A DNA stretch of 35,714 bases from Chloroflexota bacterium (GTDB lineage Bacteria; Chloroflexota; Anaerolineae; J102), in contig PIVW01000004.1 of the NCBI GenBank assembly GCA_003353825.1, positions 1 through 35,714 on the forward strand, in the 5' to 3' direction. Of the stretch, positions 24,932 through 33,020 are shown in pieces (the first letter of the stretch is position 1; every line of letters begins with the position of its first letter). A program made the translations under genes and the position numbers. The notes below the pieces were generated by a model. That model did not search any database and was not told where the DNA came from. It worked only from the letters and a program-made list of their open reading frames with translations.

Positions 24932-25921
24932 TTATGGAAGTTCGAATTTAATCCTCTCGGCGATAATCCGCGCAAGCGCCTGGAAATCCTGAAAACAACT
25001 CTGCACGGCGTAGGTGTGGGCGCCAATCGCTCCATCCGCCGGTCTGAGATAGAACATGGGCTTGCGCGCTTCCATCGCCATCGGCATCAAACTGCGATAA
25101 TGCTTGAGGAGCGACAGACAATGCGGGTCTTCGTTGACTGCTGGCGCGTCAACTGTGGATTCATCCAAGACGGCATGTTGGTACTCAGAAGGAATACGAT
25201 CCATCCAGCGTTCATACGCCTTAACAGGTCGATTGCTGCGAATGGCGTGCTGCAGAATCACATAGCCGGCCGGTTCCATACCGCTAGGCGGGAGTTTGAG
25301 GTCAGGATTTGGATTGCGTGCAAGGCGATCATCCCACTGTTTTCTCCACTGGCGAAGTGTCGGTCCCAGATTCCGTAAGCCCTGAAGTGAGAAAAGATCA
25401 GGGGCCAAGGGGACGACAACGTATTGCGTGGCAATGATCGCAGCCCGATTGATAGCGCCAAGATTTGGGCCGACATCAACCAAAATAACGTCCGCATCCT
25501 GGCTGTTGGCTGCACGGATCAGCACACGATAAAAAGCTGACAAGATGCGAAATGCCGACTCATCTTCATCCAGACATCTGGGCCAGGCGTCAGAGAGCCT
25601 GTCCTCGAAAAGGGAAAGACCCAGGTCGCCGACGATCAGGCCGATCTTCTCGCTGACGGCTTCTATGAGTGCTTCGCCAACATCACCGGTTCCTCTGAAA
25701 ATCGGGCGAACCGCGCCAAAAACTGTGTCAGGATGTTCCCCTTCCGGCCACAATTCCTCCAGCCGGTCATCTTCTAAAAACATGGAAGTGAGATTCGCCT
25801 GCGGATCGAAGTCCGCGGCAATGACGTTCAGGCCGAGGTCGGCATACATCCATGCCAGATGATAGACAAGCGACGTTTTTCCCACTCCTCCCTTGTTATT
25901 GAAGAAAGATACAATTCTCAT
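24932..25921 (-). CDS. ParA/Soj-family ATPase
   Basis: A 329-residue ParA-type ATPase. The deviant Walker A KGGVGKTS is at residues 10-17 with the signature lysine; ADFDPQANLTSMFL is the A' motif; ADVILVDVGPNLGAINRAA is the Walker B region. The length and the second half (EYQHAVLDES, SLLKHYRSLMPM) match the ParA-like ATPases found on islands rather than the shorter chromosomal Soj. No ParB gene and no parS-like repeats lie nearby. Its ATG overlaps the stop of the AlbA gene by four bases. Coupling to a Schlafen/AlbA protein suggests a defence or regulatory role rather than plasmid partition, though a partition relic is possible. Confidence 0.9.
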   Translation of the reverse strand: MRIVSFFNNKGGVGKTSLVYHLAWMYADLGLNVIAADFDPQANLTSMFLEDDRLEELWPEGEHPDTVFGAVRPIFRGTGDVGEALIEAVSEKIGLIVGDLGLSLFEDRLSDAWPRCLDEDESAFRILSAFYRVLIRAANSQDADVILVDVGPNLGAINRAAIIATQYVVVPLAPDLFSLQGLRNLGPTLRQWRKQWDDRLARNPNPDLKLPPSGMEPAGYVILQHAIRSNRPVKAYERWMDRIPSEYQHAVLDESTVDAPAVNEDPHCLSLLKHYRSLMPMAMEARKPMFYLRPADGAIGAHTYAVQSCFQDFQALARIIAERIKFELP

Positions 25922-27111
25922 GGCGCTCTCCTGATGGTGACCAGGAAGAAGGTAGGTTCGAAAGTGAATTCTGCCGGGGGGTTGCCATTTTGTCGCAGTG
26001 CTTCCTGTGCTCTCAGAACGCCGCGGCCATATTTGTTCACGTATCCCAGAACTTTCATCGCTTCAGCAATTACAGGATTCCGATAAGCATTTTGCCTGGG
26101 GAAATTCTCTGGCGTCGCCTCTCCGTATAGGCCGCCTGGGCTTTGGATCTCGATGCGATCAGCAAACCAATAAAAGCGTATCGGCGTGCTGGAACCTTCG
26201 TACCAGCGGTGCATCACAGCATTCATCAGCAACTCACGGATAGCAACGGTGGGGTATGTGGCCCTGCGACGCTCCCGCAAAGCCGTGTCTGGCTCGATGG
26301 TTGTCTCGATTTGCAAGGGCACAAAGTCATCCAATCCACTCAGCACAGTGAGCAAGTCCCCTGAAAAAACATGTTCTGCCTGAACACCATCTGTGAGTTG
26401 CTCGCCCTGAAAACGCACGAACTGGACGCTAGCGCCCGGCAACCATCGCAGTGGATCGGTGGCAAAAAGCAGGATGCCGGCATGGGTGGGACGTTGGGTT
26501 TCCAGATCAAAAAAACGTAGCGAAGCTAACTGCTCTTTCACCGAACGGCTATTTTCAGCGATGATCTCAGGAGCGATGGCATAATTGCGGTAGGTCACCA
26601 GAAACAATTCCAGGCTCAGATCATCCAGCGTGCTGCCCGGACAGGGACGAGCATCAAAAGTGGTCACCAGGGCTGTACGGCGCTCAGTCAGGATGCGTTC
26701 CTCCTGTTCGCTGGCGATTGCGCGTCGCGGGCCAACGCGAATCCAGATTTGCCCTTTGTAGCGCACCGGTGGCAGTTCCGACGGCAACACCTCCACGACC
26801 GCCACATCCCCGTTACCTGAAGAGAGCGTGATTTTCTGAACAGTCAGAGCGGGCAAAGGCAGGATGTTTCCCTCCGAGCGCAACGCCGCCAGATTTTGGA
26901 GCAGGCGATCTGTGACACTCAGTCCATTGGACCTTCCGTCATCATCAATACCGATCAGCAAGTAGCTTGGTTCGCGATGATTGGGAAAATCATTGGCGAA
27001 AGCGCAAACTGCTTGAGAAAACTTATCGGTTTTGTTGACAGAAATAGTGCGTTCGACATTGTCCGCTTCGATATCTGCCATCAGTTCGAGGAGTTTCTGT
27101 TCAGTGATCAT
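25918..27111 (-). CDS. Schlafen AlbA_2 domain protein with C-terminal HATPase domain (COG2865-like)
   Basis: A 397-residue protein. Residues 15-150 form the AlbA_2 (Schlafen) domain: VERTISVNKTDKFSQAVCAF, SYLLIGIDDDGRSNGL, and RYKGQIWIRVGPRRAIAS. Residues 250-397 carry a GHKL-type HATPase domain: VAIRELLMNAVMHRWYEG with the conserved Glu and Asn, FADRIEIQSPGGLYG, and NKYGRGVLRAQEALR. Such proteins are often called transcriptional regulators, while Schlafen domains also act as RNA nucleases in defence. The two-domain form overlapping a ParA gene is the notable part. GGAG stands eleven bases before the ATG. Confidence 0.88.
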   Translation of the reverse strand: MITEQKLLELMADIEADNVERTISVNKTDKFSQAVCAFANDFPNHREPSYLLIGIDDDGRSNGLSVTDRLLQNLAALRSEGNILPLPALTVQKITLSSGNGDVAVVEVLPSELPPVRYKGQIWIRVGPRRAIASEQEERILTERRTALVTTFDARPCPGSTLDDLSLELFLVTYRNYAIAPEIIAENSRSVKEQLASLRFFDLETQRPTHAGILLFATDPLRWLPGASVQFVRFQGEQLTDGVQAEHVFSGDLLTVLSGLDDFVPLQIETTIEPDTALRERRRATYPTVAIRELLMNAVMHRWYEGSSTPIRFYWFADRIEIQSPGGLYGEATPENFPRQNAYRNPVIAEAMKVLGYVNKYGRGVLRAQEALRQNGNPPAEFTFEPTFFLVTIRRAP

Positions 27112-27456
27112 GACTTTGTCATCTCCGGTTGAATAACCTTAGCAATTTCCTGGTTCTGGTGGATTCTGTGGATGCGACTCCTATCCTGCCTGTGTCATTC
27201 CTTCGGCTTCGCTCAGGACAGGTCTGAGCGGGTTCGCGAAGTCAATACACATCGAAATCTCATCGGTTTTAACGAAAAAATGCTCAGTAATAAGTCAATT
27301 TCAGCGAAGGCTTGTCCTGAGGGACTCGAAGGAATCTCTCGTTTCATGACCGCGAGACCCTTCGCTGGCGTCTCGAGACCGTGAAAGTTGTGTATTTGAC
27401 CCGCTCAGGGTGACACCATGAGAGGTAACCACAGAATCCGATAAAATCAGGCAATT
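27112..27456. other. 345-base intergenic region with dispersed repeats
   Basis: No supported gene. It contains several pieces of the dispersed intergenic type, such as TTCGGCTTCGCTCAGGACAG, GTCCTGAGGGACTCGAAGG and CCCGCTCAGGGTGACACC, with mutual complementarity that would fold into a long hairpin. It lies between the helicase DUF3883 tail and the AlbA gene. I see no clear promoter. Confidence 0.45.
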
Positions 27457-27900
27457 TCATTCCACCAGTGTATCCATATTCCACAGTTTCGACCAACTGT
27501 AGTTTACACTAACCGCATCGAAATCAGGCTCCCGTTGGAAGGGGTGGCGCAGGTAGCGCAGGCGGCAGCCCTCCGCAGTAAAATAATCGGGGCCATTCTC
27601 CACTAGCATCGATGCGACCACATCCTCCGGTGTTTCCTCGCGCTTTGGCACTTCCACCAAAGCCAGAATCCAATCACCAGGCTTGTTGAAGGCGGTGAGG
27701 ATCTCGTTTTTAGTGACTGTGACCGTAACCGAGCCCTCGATACGGCCCTTGACTTCGATCATCCGCGTGCGGCTATCGCCATCCGCTGTGGGAACAAACG
27801 AAGCGATGTCGTAGCCCACATTATCTTTGCTGACATCTTCCGGCGTATGATCCAGGGTTCGCTCCGCCGCCATCACCGCGGCCATGGCGGACAGTTCCAC
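27457..27900 (-). CDS. DUF3883 tail of the DrmD-like helicase, split off by a frameshift
   Basis: A 147-residue frame with a DUF3883 domain, a likely PD-(D/E)XK-type nuclease or DNA-binding fold: NVGYDIASFVPTADG, RTRMIEVKGRIEG (the conserved ExK), then VTVTKNEILTAFNKPGDWIL. In intact homologues this is the C-terminus of the helicase. Here a one-base shift near 27900 separates them, and the helicase frame runs on to an unrelated stop at 27873. The ATG-type start is inside the homologous region, so this is probably a broken piece rather than a free gene. Confidence 0.75.
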   Translation of the reverse strand: MELSAMAAVMAAERTLDHTPEDVSKDNVGYDIASFVPTADGDSRTRMIEVKGRIEGSVTVTVTKNEILTAFNKPGDWILALVEVPKREETPEDVVASMLVENGPDYFTAEGCRLRYLRHPFQREPDFDAVSVNYSWSKLWNMDTLVE

Positions 27901-30764
27901 GCGCTTGGCTCACGGGCGAAGAGGGCAGGCTCGCTTTCCCGATCACCCCGCAAGCGCGCCAGCAGGCCGGCGGGAATGACCAGCGCCCCGCCAATCGCAG
28001 CCGGGGGTGACGCCGCCAACTGGCGGTCTTCCTCCAACTCGGCCATGCGCTTCCGCAAGCCTTCCGCCCGCCGTCTGGCCAGGGCCGAGTTGAGCTTGAC
28101 GTTGGACTTGCCCGCCTCCTCTCTTAGCTTCGACTGCAAGGCGCGATTGTTCCAGTACATGATCTCTTTGGTGAGCCGCTCCTTCACCGCCGCCCGGGTC
28201 TTGTCGATGAGCGGCTCTCGTCGTTGGCGCACCTCGGCGATGTGCTGGGGAACGATGTTGGCCACGGCGTAGCCCAACGCTTGCCGTTCCAGGTCTTGCG
28301 TGGCCCGCATCTCCTCGACCAAAGGGGCAACCAGCGTAGCCTCATCCGCTGCAATCGGGCGATAGTCAAGGTAGGGAGCGGGGCCGGCATTTCGAGCCTC
28401 CGGCGTCGCTGACGCAGCATCCCCGCTTTCTACCGGCATCTCGACGAATTGCAGGCGACGAGAGGCTATGCGGCGCCTGCCATCGGGGTTGGTGTGGGCA
28501 TCCTGGATGCTGTGTTCAAGGTAGAACAGCGCCCGCATCTGCTCGCCCGGGTCGCTGTCATCCACCAGCACTGCGCCCTGTTTCATCAAACCTCGGTAGC
28601 GCTCCAGGATCAGGTCGATGGTGGCATCAAGCAGGGGATGGCCGGGGCAAACGAAATCTGCCGTGAGTTTACCCGGCACTTGCCGGTGCTCCTTCTCGAA
28701 ACAGATGCGTTCGTAACTGCGCAAGACGTGGTCGCCATGGCCAAGCAAGCGGCCACGTTGGCGAATGATGGCGGGGACATGCCGGATTTGATAGCGCCCC
28801 GGTTCTCGCTCGCGCAAGGTTCCGCCCAGATGCTGGAATGCGGCTTTGAAGAAAGAGGAGACAAAGTGTGGTTGCAAGCGTTGCGCCTCCAGGCGTTCCA
28901 TGGTCTGGCGGATGGCGTAAACCTGGCTTGCTCCCATCATTTCATGCGCTAACGCTTGCTCATCGATCAGCGTCTTCAATTGCTCTTGGTCCAGTGCCCC
29001 CTCGACCTTTTGCGTCAGCCTGGCCCGCACCTCCGGTTGGTCGCCGTAGCGAATGGCCTCGATCATCAAGCGGCGCAACTCGGCCCCAGCGATGGCCTGA
29101 CCCAGGACATCGAACACCGCCCCACCCAGGGTCTCGCGCTCGCGCTCCAGCTTGCGGAGCAGCGTCAGATAAACATCGCCCTCGCGAGTCTCCTCCGCCA
29201 ACAGGTTCCACAGGTGGCAAACCTCGGTCTGGCCGATGCGATGGATGCGGCCAAAGCGCTGTTCCAGGCGGTTGGGATTCCAGGGCAGGTCGTAATTGAT
29301 CATCAAATGCGCCCGTTGCAGGTTGATGCCCTCGCCAGCGGCATCAGTCGCCACCAGCACTACGACATCCCTGTCCTGCGTAAATTGCTCCTGAACGAGC
29401 CGTCTCTCGTCGCGGCGAATGCCGCCATGAATGATAACCACCGCTTCCGGTCGTCCCAGCAGCGTGTGAATGCGGTCAGCCAGGTGGGTCAGAGTGTCTT
29501 TGTGCTCAGTGAAGATGACGAGCTTACGGCGATGGCCCTGCTCATCGAACATCGCTTCGTCATCCTGGAGCAGCCGGGATAATTCTTCCCATTTTCGATC
29601 AACGCCGCTGTGGCGAACTTCTCGGGCCAGTCGTTCCAGCCGCTGCAACGTTTCGATCTCGGAGCGTAGTTCGTCCACGGTCAGCGCGTCCGTGGCTCGA
29701 TCCATAACCGCTTCTTCTAGCTTCTCAAATTCCTCAGCCGGTAGGTCCTGCAAATCGTCGATTTCGTCTTCACTCCAATCCGCATAGCCCGCCACCTGCG
29801 CACCGATCTCAGCGCCGATGCCCCTCGAAATCAATTCCATCTCCCGCAAGCGCTTCTCCAGGCGCTCACGTCGCCGTTTCAGCGATTGGTAAATGGCTTC
29901 GGGTGAGGAAGCCAGGCGTCGTTGCAAGATGGTCAGGGCAAAGCCGACCGAGCCCTTCCTGCCACCACTTTGCAGTGCATCCGCCCGATTGAACTCCTCC
30001 TGAACGTACTCGGTGACAGCCCTGTACAGCCTGGCTTCCAGATTTGATAAGCGATAGGCCAGGGTGTAGGCTCGACGTTCGGGAAAAAGATGTTTGGCGT
30101 CGAATTTCAGCAATTTCTCCTTGACCATGCGCCGCATGAGGTCGGAGACATCGGTGCTGTAAACGCCTTCACGAAAGCGCCCCTCGAAACGGTCAGCATC
30201 CAACAGCGACATGAATAACTGGAAATCCTCTTCCTTGCCATTGTGCGGCGTGGCCGTCATCAGCAGGAAGTTGCGCGTTGTTTTGGCCAGGAGTTGTCCC
30301 AGATGGTGGCGCTTGGTGTACTTAATCTCACCACTAAAAAAGCTAGCCGACATCTTATGCGCCTCGTCCACAACCACCAGGTCCCAGTCCACCTGCTCCA
30401 GCTTTTCTTGCAGGCCGTCGTTGCGCGCCAGTTTGTCCAGGCGGGCGATGACCAGCGGCATCTCGGCAAAGGCGTTACCCGTGCGCGCCGACTCAATCCG
30501 ATCATTGGTGAGTAGCTCGAAGGGCAACTGAAAGCGCTGCCAGAGTTCATCCTGCCATTGCTCGGCCAGGTTGCCGGGGCAGACCACCAGACAGCGCTGT
30601 AAATCGCCTCGAATGATCAACTCCTTGATGTACAGCCCCGCCATAATCGTTTTATCGGAGCCGGGGTCATCGGCCAGCAAAAAGCGGAGGGGTTGTCGGG
30701 GCAGCATGTATTCGTACACCGCCGTGATCTGGTGGGGTAATGGATCGATCATGGAGGTGTGCAC
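27873..30764 (-). CDS. DrmD-like SNF2 helicase, main part (frameshifted at both ends)
   Basis: This 963-codon frame holds the helicase core of a DISARM-DrmD-like SNF2 protein. PLPHQITAVYEYMLPRQPLR is the Q-motif region. Motif I reads ADDPGSDKT, where relatives have GKT: Gly is replaced by Asp at residue 37 (codon 30654-30656). DEAHKMSASF, LLMTATPHNGKEED, VATDAAGEGINLQRA and RLEQRFGRIHRIGQTE are intact motifs II, III, V and VI. The C-terminal third is charged coiled coil. The frame begins at an in-homology GTG; the true N-terminus is a separate frame upstream, and the DUF3883 tail a separate frame downstream. Two shifts plus a damaged Walker A suggest a decaying gene, though sequencing error could explain one of these. 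Confidence 0.85.
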   Translation of the reverse strand: MHTSMIDPLPHQITAVYEYMLPRQPLRFLLADDPGSDKTIMAGLYIKELIIRGDLQRCLVVCPGNLAEQWQDELWQRFQLPFELLTNDRIESARTGNAFAEMPLVIARLDKLARNDGLQEKLEQVDWDLVVVDEAHKMSASFFSGEIKYTKRHHLGQLLAKTTRNFLLMTATPHNGKEEDFQLFMSLLDADRFEGRFREGVYSTDVSDLMRRMVKEKLLKFDAKHLFPERRAYTLAYRLSNLEARLYRAVTEYVQEEFNRADALQSGGRKGSVGFALTILQRRLASSPEAIYQSLKRRRERLEKRLREMELISRGIGAEIGAQVAGYADWSEDEIDDLQDLPAEEFEKLEEAVMDRATDALTVDELRSEIETLQRLERLAREVRHSGVDRKWEELSRLLQDDEAMFDEQGHRRKLVIFTEHKDTLTHLADRIHTLLGRPEAVVIIHGGIRRDERRLVQEQFTQDRDVVVLVATDAAGEGINLQRAHLMINYDLPWNPNRLEQRFGRIHRIGQTEVCHLWNLLAEETREGDVYLTLLRKLERERETLGGAVFDVLGQAIAGAELRRLMIEAIRYGDQPEVRARLTQKVEGALDQEQLKTLIDEQALAHEMMGASQVYAIRQTMERLEAQRLQPHFVSSFFKAAFQHLGGTLREREPGRYQIRHVPAIIRQRGRLLGHGDHVLRSYERICFEKEHRQVPGKLTADFVCPGHPLLDATIDLILERYRGLMKQGAVLVDDSDPGEQMRALFYLEHSIQDAHTNPDGRRRIASRRLQFVEMPVESGDAASATPEARNAGPAPYLDYRPIAADEATLVAPLVEEMRATQDLERQALGYAVANIVPQHIAEVRQRREPLIDKTRAAVKERLTKEIMYWNNRALQSKLREEAGKSNVKLNSALARRRAEGLRKRMAELEEDRQLAASPPAAIGGALVIPAGLLARLRGDRESEPALFAREPSAWNCPPWPR

Positions 30765-31054
30765 GGCCAGGTAAGGATCGAAGAGATGCGCAGTTGGATG
30801 CGCTGCGCCTCCGACACAAGTCGCAGCAGACTGCCATCCGCCTCGAAACTCCAGGCCCGACCTTCTGTTACTAACTCCAACCGTCTTTCATCATCCCGAA
30901 AGAGTAACTGATTCCCAACCCGTCCGGATGCATCCTTGTAGGTCAGTTCGATAGCATCATCGCCGTACCACTGCACATCGACAACCGTGACATTGCCGCC
31001 GGGCAGAATGCCTTTAATGGTAGCACCTTGTTTGAGGCCTTCGAGTTTCGCCAT
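30749..31054 (-). CDS. N-terminal piece of the DrmD-like helicase
   Basis: A 101-residue frame that is the natural N-terminus of the helicase family: MAKLEGLKQGATIKGILPGG, then VVDVQWYGDDAIELTYKD and WSFEADGSLLRLVSEAQRI. Homologues continue with LFDP-LAVHTS-PLPHQITA; that sequence resumes here in another frame near 30785. GAGGT stands about ten bases before the ATG, and the module C promoter lies about 70 bases further up, so expression signals are intact. The last ten residues are out-of-frame translation. Confidence 0.75.
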   Translation of the reverse strand: MAKLEGLKQGATIKGILPGGNVTVVDVQWYGDDAIELTYKDASGRVGNQLLFRDDERRLELVTEGRAWSFEADGSLLRLVSEAQRIQLRISSILTWPCTPP

Positions 31055-31130
31055 ACCGTTGCTGACCTCATAATTGAATGGGCAATATTATGAACCAATC
31101 TTGCAAACCGACAACACCAAGATGCATTAC

Positions 31131-31160
31131 AGCATACCAACCCAAACAGCGAAACACCAA
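31131..31160 (-). promoter_or_regulatory. sigma70-type promoter of the helicase unit
   Basis: On the minus strand, TTGGTG (31160-31155) and TATGCT (31136-31131) are separated by 18 bases. The -10 box is one base weaker than in the other copies. The start near 31124 is about 70 bases before the helicase ATG. Confidence 0.55.
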
Positions 31161-31188
31161 ACACAATTCACCAGCTGGTCAGCCACGC

Positions 31189-31216
31189 AAAAAAGCCCAG
31201 GTAGCAAGCTGAGCTT
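31189..31216 (-). terminator. intrinsic terminator in module copy C
   Basis: On the minus strand AAGCTCAG (31216-31209) pairs with CTGGGCTT (31200-31193) through eight pairs including one G-T, with an 8-nt loop. It is followed by a run of T residues, to 31189. It would end transcription of the retropepsin/DUF1156 unit. Confidence 0.65.
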
Positions 31217-31284
31217 TCGAGATAGGCGCAGCACGATGCTGGGGAACAGGTCAGTTTTCGTGCGGGAGAAGAAGGGTGGTGGCA

Positions 31285-32021
31285 GAGCGATCTTTCGGTT
31301 TCTCTTTTTTTCCAGCCACCACTGCCGCACCAAGGGCATCTCGGCCCCACAAGCGGGGTTGGGGCAAGTCACGGTCCTGGCCCAGAGGTAACCGACGATG
31401 CTTTCGTCGCCGACCAGGTTTTCATACAGGTGGCCGACTTCCTCCCGCGCTCGCTCCAGCACCCACTGGCCCCGCTTGCGCACATCTGCAGCCAGAGGGT
31501 TGACCATCTCCTCCACCTCAACCGCCCCCTGCTGCACCATGCGTTTCTCAGGCTGGCCGTACTTCTGCGGGTACACCAGCGTGCATAGCTCGATGAGATG
31601 GGCGGACCAGGTTCAGTTTCACGGCGTGGGTTTCACAGCCCAGGCGCAGGGCTTCCAGGCCGGTGGCTCCGCCGCCCATGAAGGCGTCGAGCAAGCGGGG
31701 CGGTCCGTCAGTCAGTATAGGCCTCTCGAATCAAGCGTTGCGCTTCCTCGATGGCCTCACTGTTGCCGCCCTTCACCTGGGCCCAGTCTACGATGGTGGC
31801 GATCAGTTTCTCCAGCTTCTCACGCTCGGCGTCCGTCTCCGGCGCGGGGATGAGGGAGGCGAATATGGCGGCGCGCATGGTAGCCAGCGGCCGCCGCGCC
31901 CACCAGATGTGCAGTGTGGAGATATGCCCGTGGCGAATGGATTTCTCGCGGCGGATTGCTTGCTGATGGCGGCGAGGGACAGGGTGACTTCAATGAGGCG
32001 TTTTTGGTGGGACATGTCCAT
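31285..32021 (-). pseudogene. DUF1156 methyltransferase, multiply frameshifted N-terminal remnant
   Basis: Read in successive frames the strand gives KRLIEVTLSLAAISKQSA, EKSIRHGHISTLHIWWARRP, a SAM motif LLDAFMGGGATGLEALRLG, and [20 protein letters not shown] followed by a [11 protein letters not shown]ys pair. These are consecutive pieces of the DUF1156 methyltransferase N-terminus, but they need at least three frameshifts (near 31945, 31710 and 31590). The coding homology stops where spacer module C begins at 31284, so the rest of the gene, including DPPY, is missing. It starts 11 bases after the retropepsin stop. It is probably the lost methyltransferase of the second system. Confidence 0.8.
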
Positions 32022-32032
32022 GTCGATTCTGG

Positions 32033-32416
32033 CTACAATGAAAACTCGAGGCTTAACTTGCGTAGATTGATGATGGCTCCGGTGCGCCTGAGAAAATCCA
32101 TCCCCAGGATGCCGTTGATCTCGAATCCGTAGTTCATCCCGCCAACTTCGATCTCGAAGTCGGCTACAGCATGCGCGCCAACTCGCAATCGTTCAATGCG
32201 ACGGGTGAAAACTGTTTCCACGCTACCGACGCCTCTGATGGTGTATAGAGCATCTTCAAGTTCAGGAACGATGCCAATGGTGGCGACCCTGTGACTGGCC
32301 AGGATGGTGCTGGCCGATCCGGTATCGATCAAGACATTCGCAATCTCAACCTCCCTGCCGCTGTAGACTACGATCACATCTATGAACGGGAGATCATCTT
32401 TGAGCGTAAGCTGCAT
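32033..32416 (-). CDS. retropepsin-like aspartic protease
   Basis: A 127-residue protein with the pepsin/retropepsin active-site motif ANVLIDTGSASTILA near residue 35, and the second conserved segment GFEINGILGMDFLRRTGAII near the C-terminus. At this length it would work as a dimer. The start at 32416 (second ATG of an ATGATG pair) has GGAGG four to five bases upstream and overlaps the end of the upstream small gene by 23 bases, so the two are coupled. The two-gene arrangement recurs in this kind of genome as I recall it. No signal peptide is seen; it should be cytosolic. The substrate is unknown. Confidence 0.85.
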   Translation of the reverse strand: MQLTLKDDLPFIDVIVVYSGREVEIANVLIDTGSASTILASHRVATIGIVPELEDALYTIRGVGSVETVFTRRIERLRVGAHAVADFEIEVGGMNYGFEINGILGMDFLRRTGAIINLRKLSLEFSL

Positions 32417-32672
32417 CATTCCTCCGAATCCCAACCCAGTGGCGCTCGCGAATGTCCAATGTCTCACGTCCGGTATGAACAAAGTAGAACTCTCGCATTG
32501 GATACTCTTGGTGCAGCCTTTCATAGCACTGCATGGCCGCAGAGCCATCGGCGCAGGTCTCGATCACCGCAATACGGTCAAGTATCCGCTGGATGCCTTC
32601 CGTGTGCGCCTCCAATGCCTCGATGATGAGCCATTGATCGGGATATGCTTTTCGTACGTCCGACCAGATCAT
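32394..32672 (-). CDS. small conserved protein paired with the aspartic protease
   Basis: A 92-residue protein: MIWSDVRKAYPDQWLIIEAL, then VIETCADGSAAMQCYERLHQ and FYFVHTGRETLDIRERHWVG. I recognise it as the usual upstream neighbour of small retropepsin-like proteases but know no function. A strong GGAGGT lies five bases before the ATG, and its 3' end overlaps the protease gene. It could be a partner or substrate-delivery subunit of the protease. Confidence 0.75.
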   Translation of the reverse strand: MIWSDVRKAYPDQWLIIEALEAHTEGIQRILDRIAVIETCADGSAAMQCYERLHQEYPMREFYFVHTGRETLDIRERHWVGIRRNDAAYAQR

Positions 32673-32717
32673 TTTTTACCTCCTTGAAGGGAATAGCCTT
32701 TCTTAATACATGATTCG

Positions 32718-32906
32718 TCATACTCTGTACTCCGTTGCTAGCTCGGCCACATGCCCCCAGCCATCTTTCACGCCGCCGACGAAGAACCAGAGCAAGCCTT
32801 CAACCAGTCCGGTTGGAGGGAGCATGTCGATTGGCGGGGACATGGAGAAATCCCTTACGAGGAATAAAGAGGAAAACAAAAAGACAGCGCCGGATGCGCC
32901 TTTCAT
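32718..32906 (-). CDS. possible small hypothetical protein
   Basis: A 62-codon frame with a hydrophobic start (GAVFLFSSLFLV) and ending VAELATEYRV. An internal ATG at 32843 with AAGGGA upstream would give 41 residues. I recognise no family, and it may be a relic. It occupies most of the roughly 350 bases between module D and the protease pair, where nothing else is supported. Confidence 0.25.
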   Translation of the reverse strand: MKGASGAVFLFSSLFLVRDFSMSPPIDMLPPTGLVEGLLWFFVGGVKDGWGHVAELATEYRV

Positions 32907-33020
32907 TTTATTATGTCACAACTCGTTAATGATGACTATGATGTAAGTCAGGCGCAAGACCGATTTGTCGTGGCGAGAGGAAAAACGTGGATTGGAAATC
33001 TACGGAGTCGAGGAACATAT

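Larger units (their letters stand above)
31129..31284 (-). repeat. spacer module, copy C
   Basis: The shortest copy. It lacks the part upstream of the core, so the decayed DUF1156 frame runs directly into the core at about 31284. It then has the core inverted repeat, the clearest terminator hairpin of the set, and the promoter. The core matches copy A more closely than copies B or D. Confidence 0.8.

Noticed and set aside
24932..25921. The ParA gene as evidence of an integrated plasmid partition locus.
   Set aside because: No ParB, no replication gene and no iterated centromere-like repeats are present nearby, and the gene is coupled to an AlbA protein instead.
28868..29299. Long plus-strand open frames opposite the helicase, and similar ones opposite the DUF1156 and DUF499 genes.
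   Set aside because: They lie antisense to clear protein domains, have no ribosome sites or family motifs, and reflect codon bias of the real strand.
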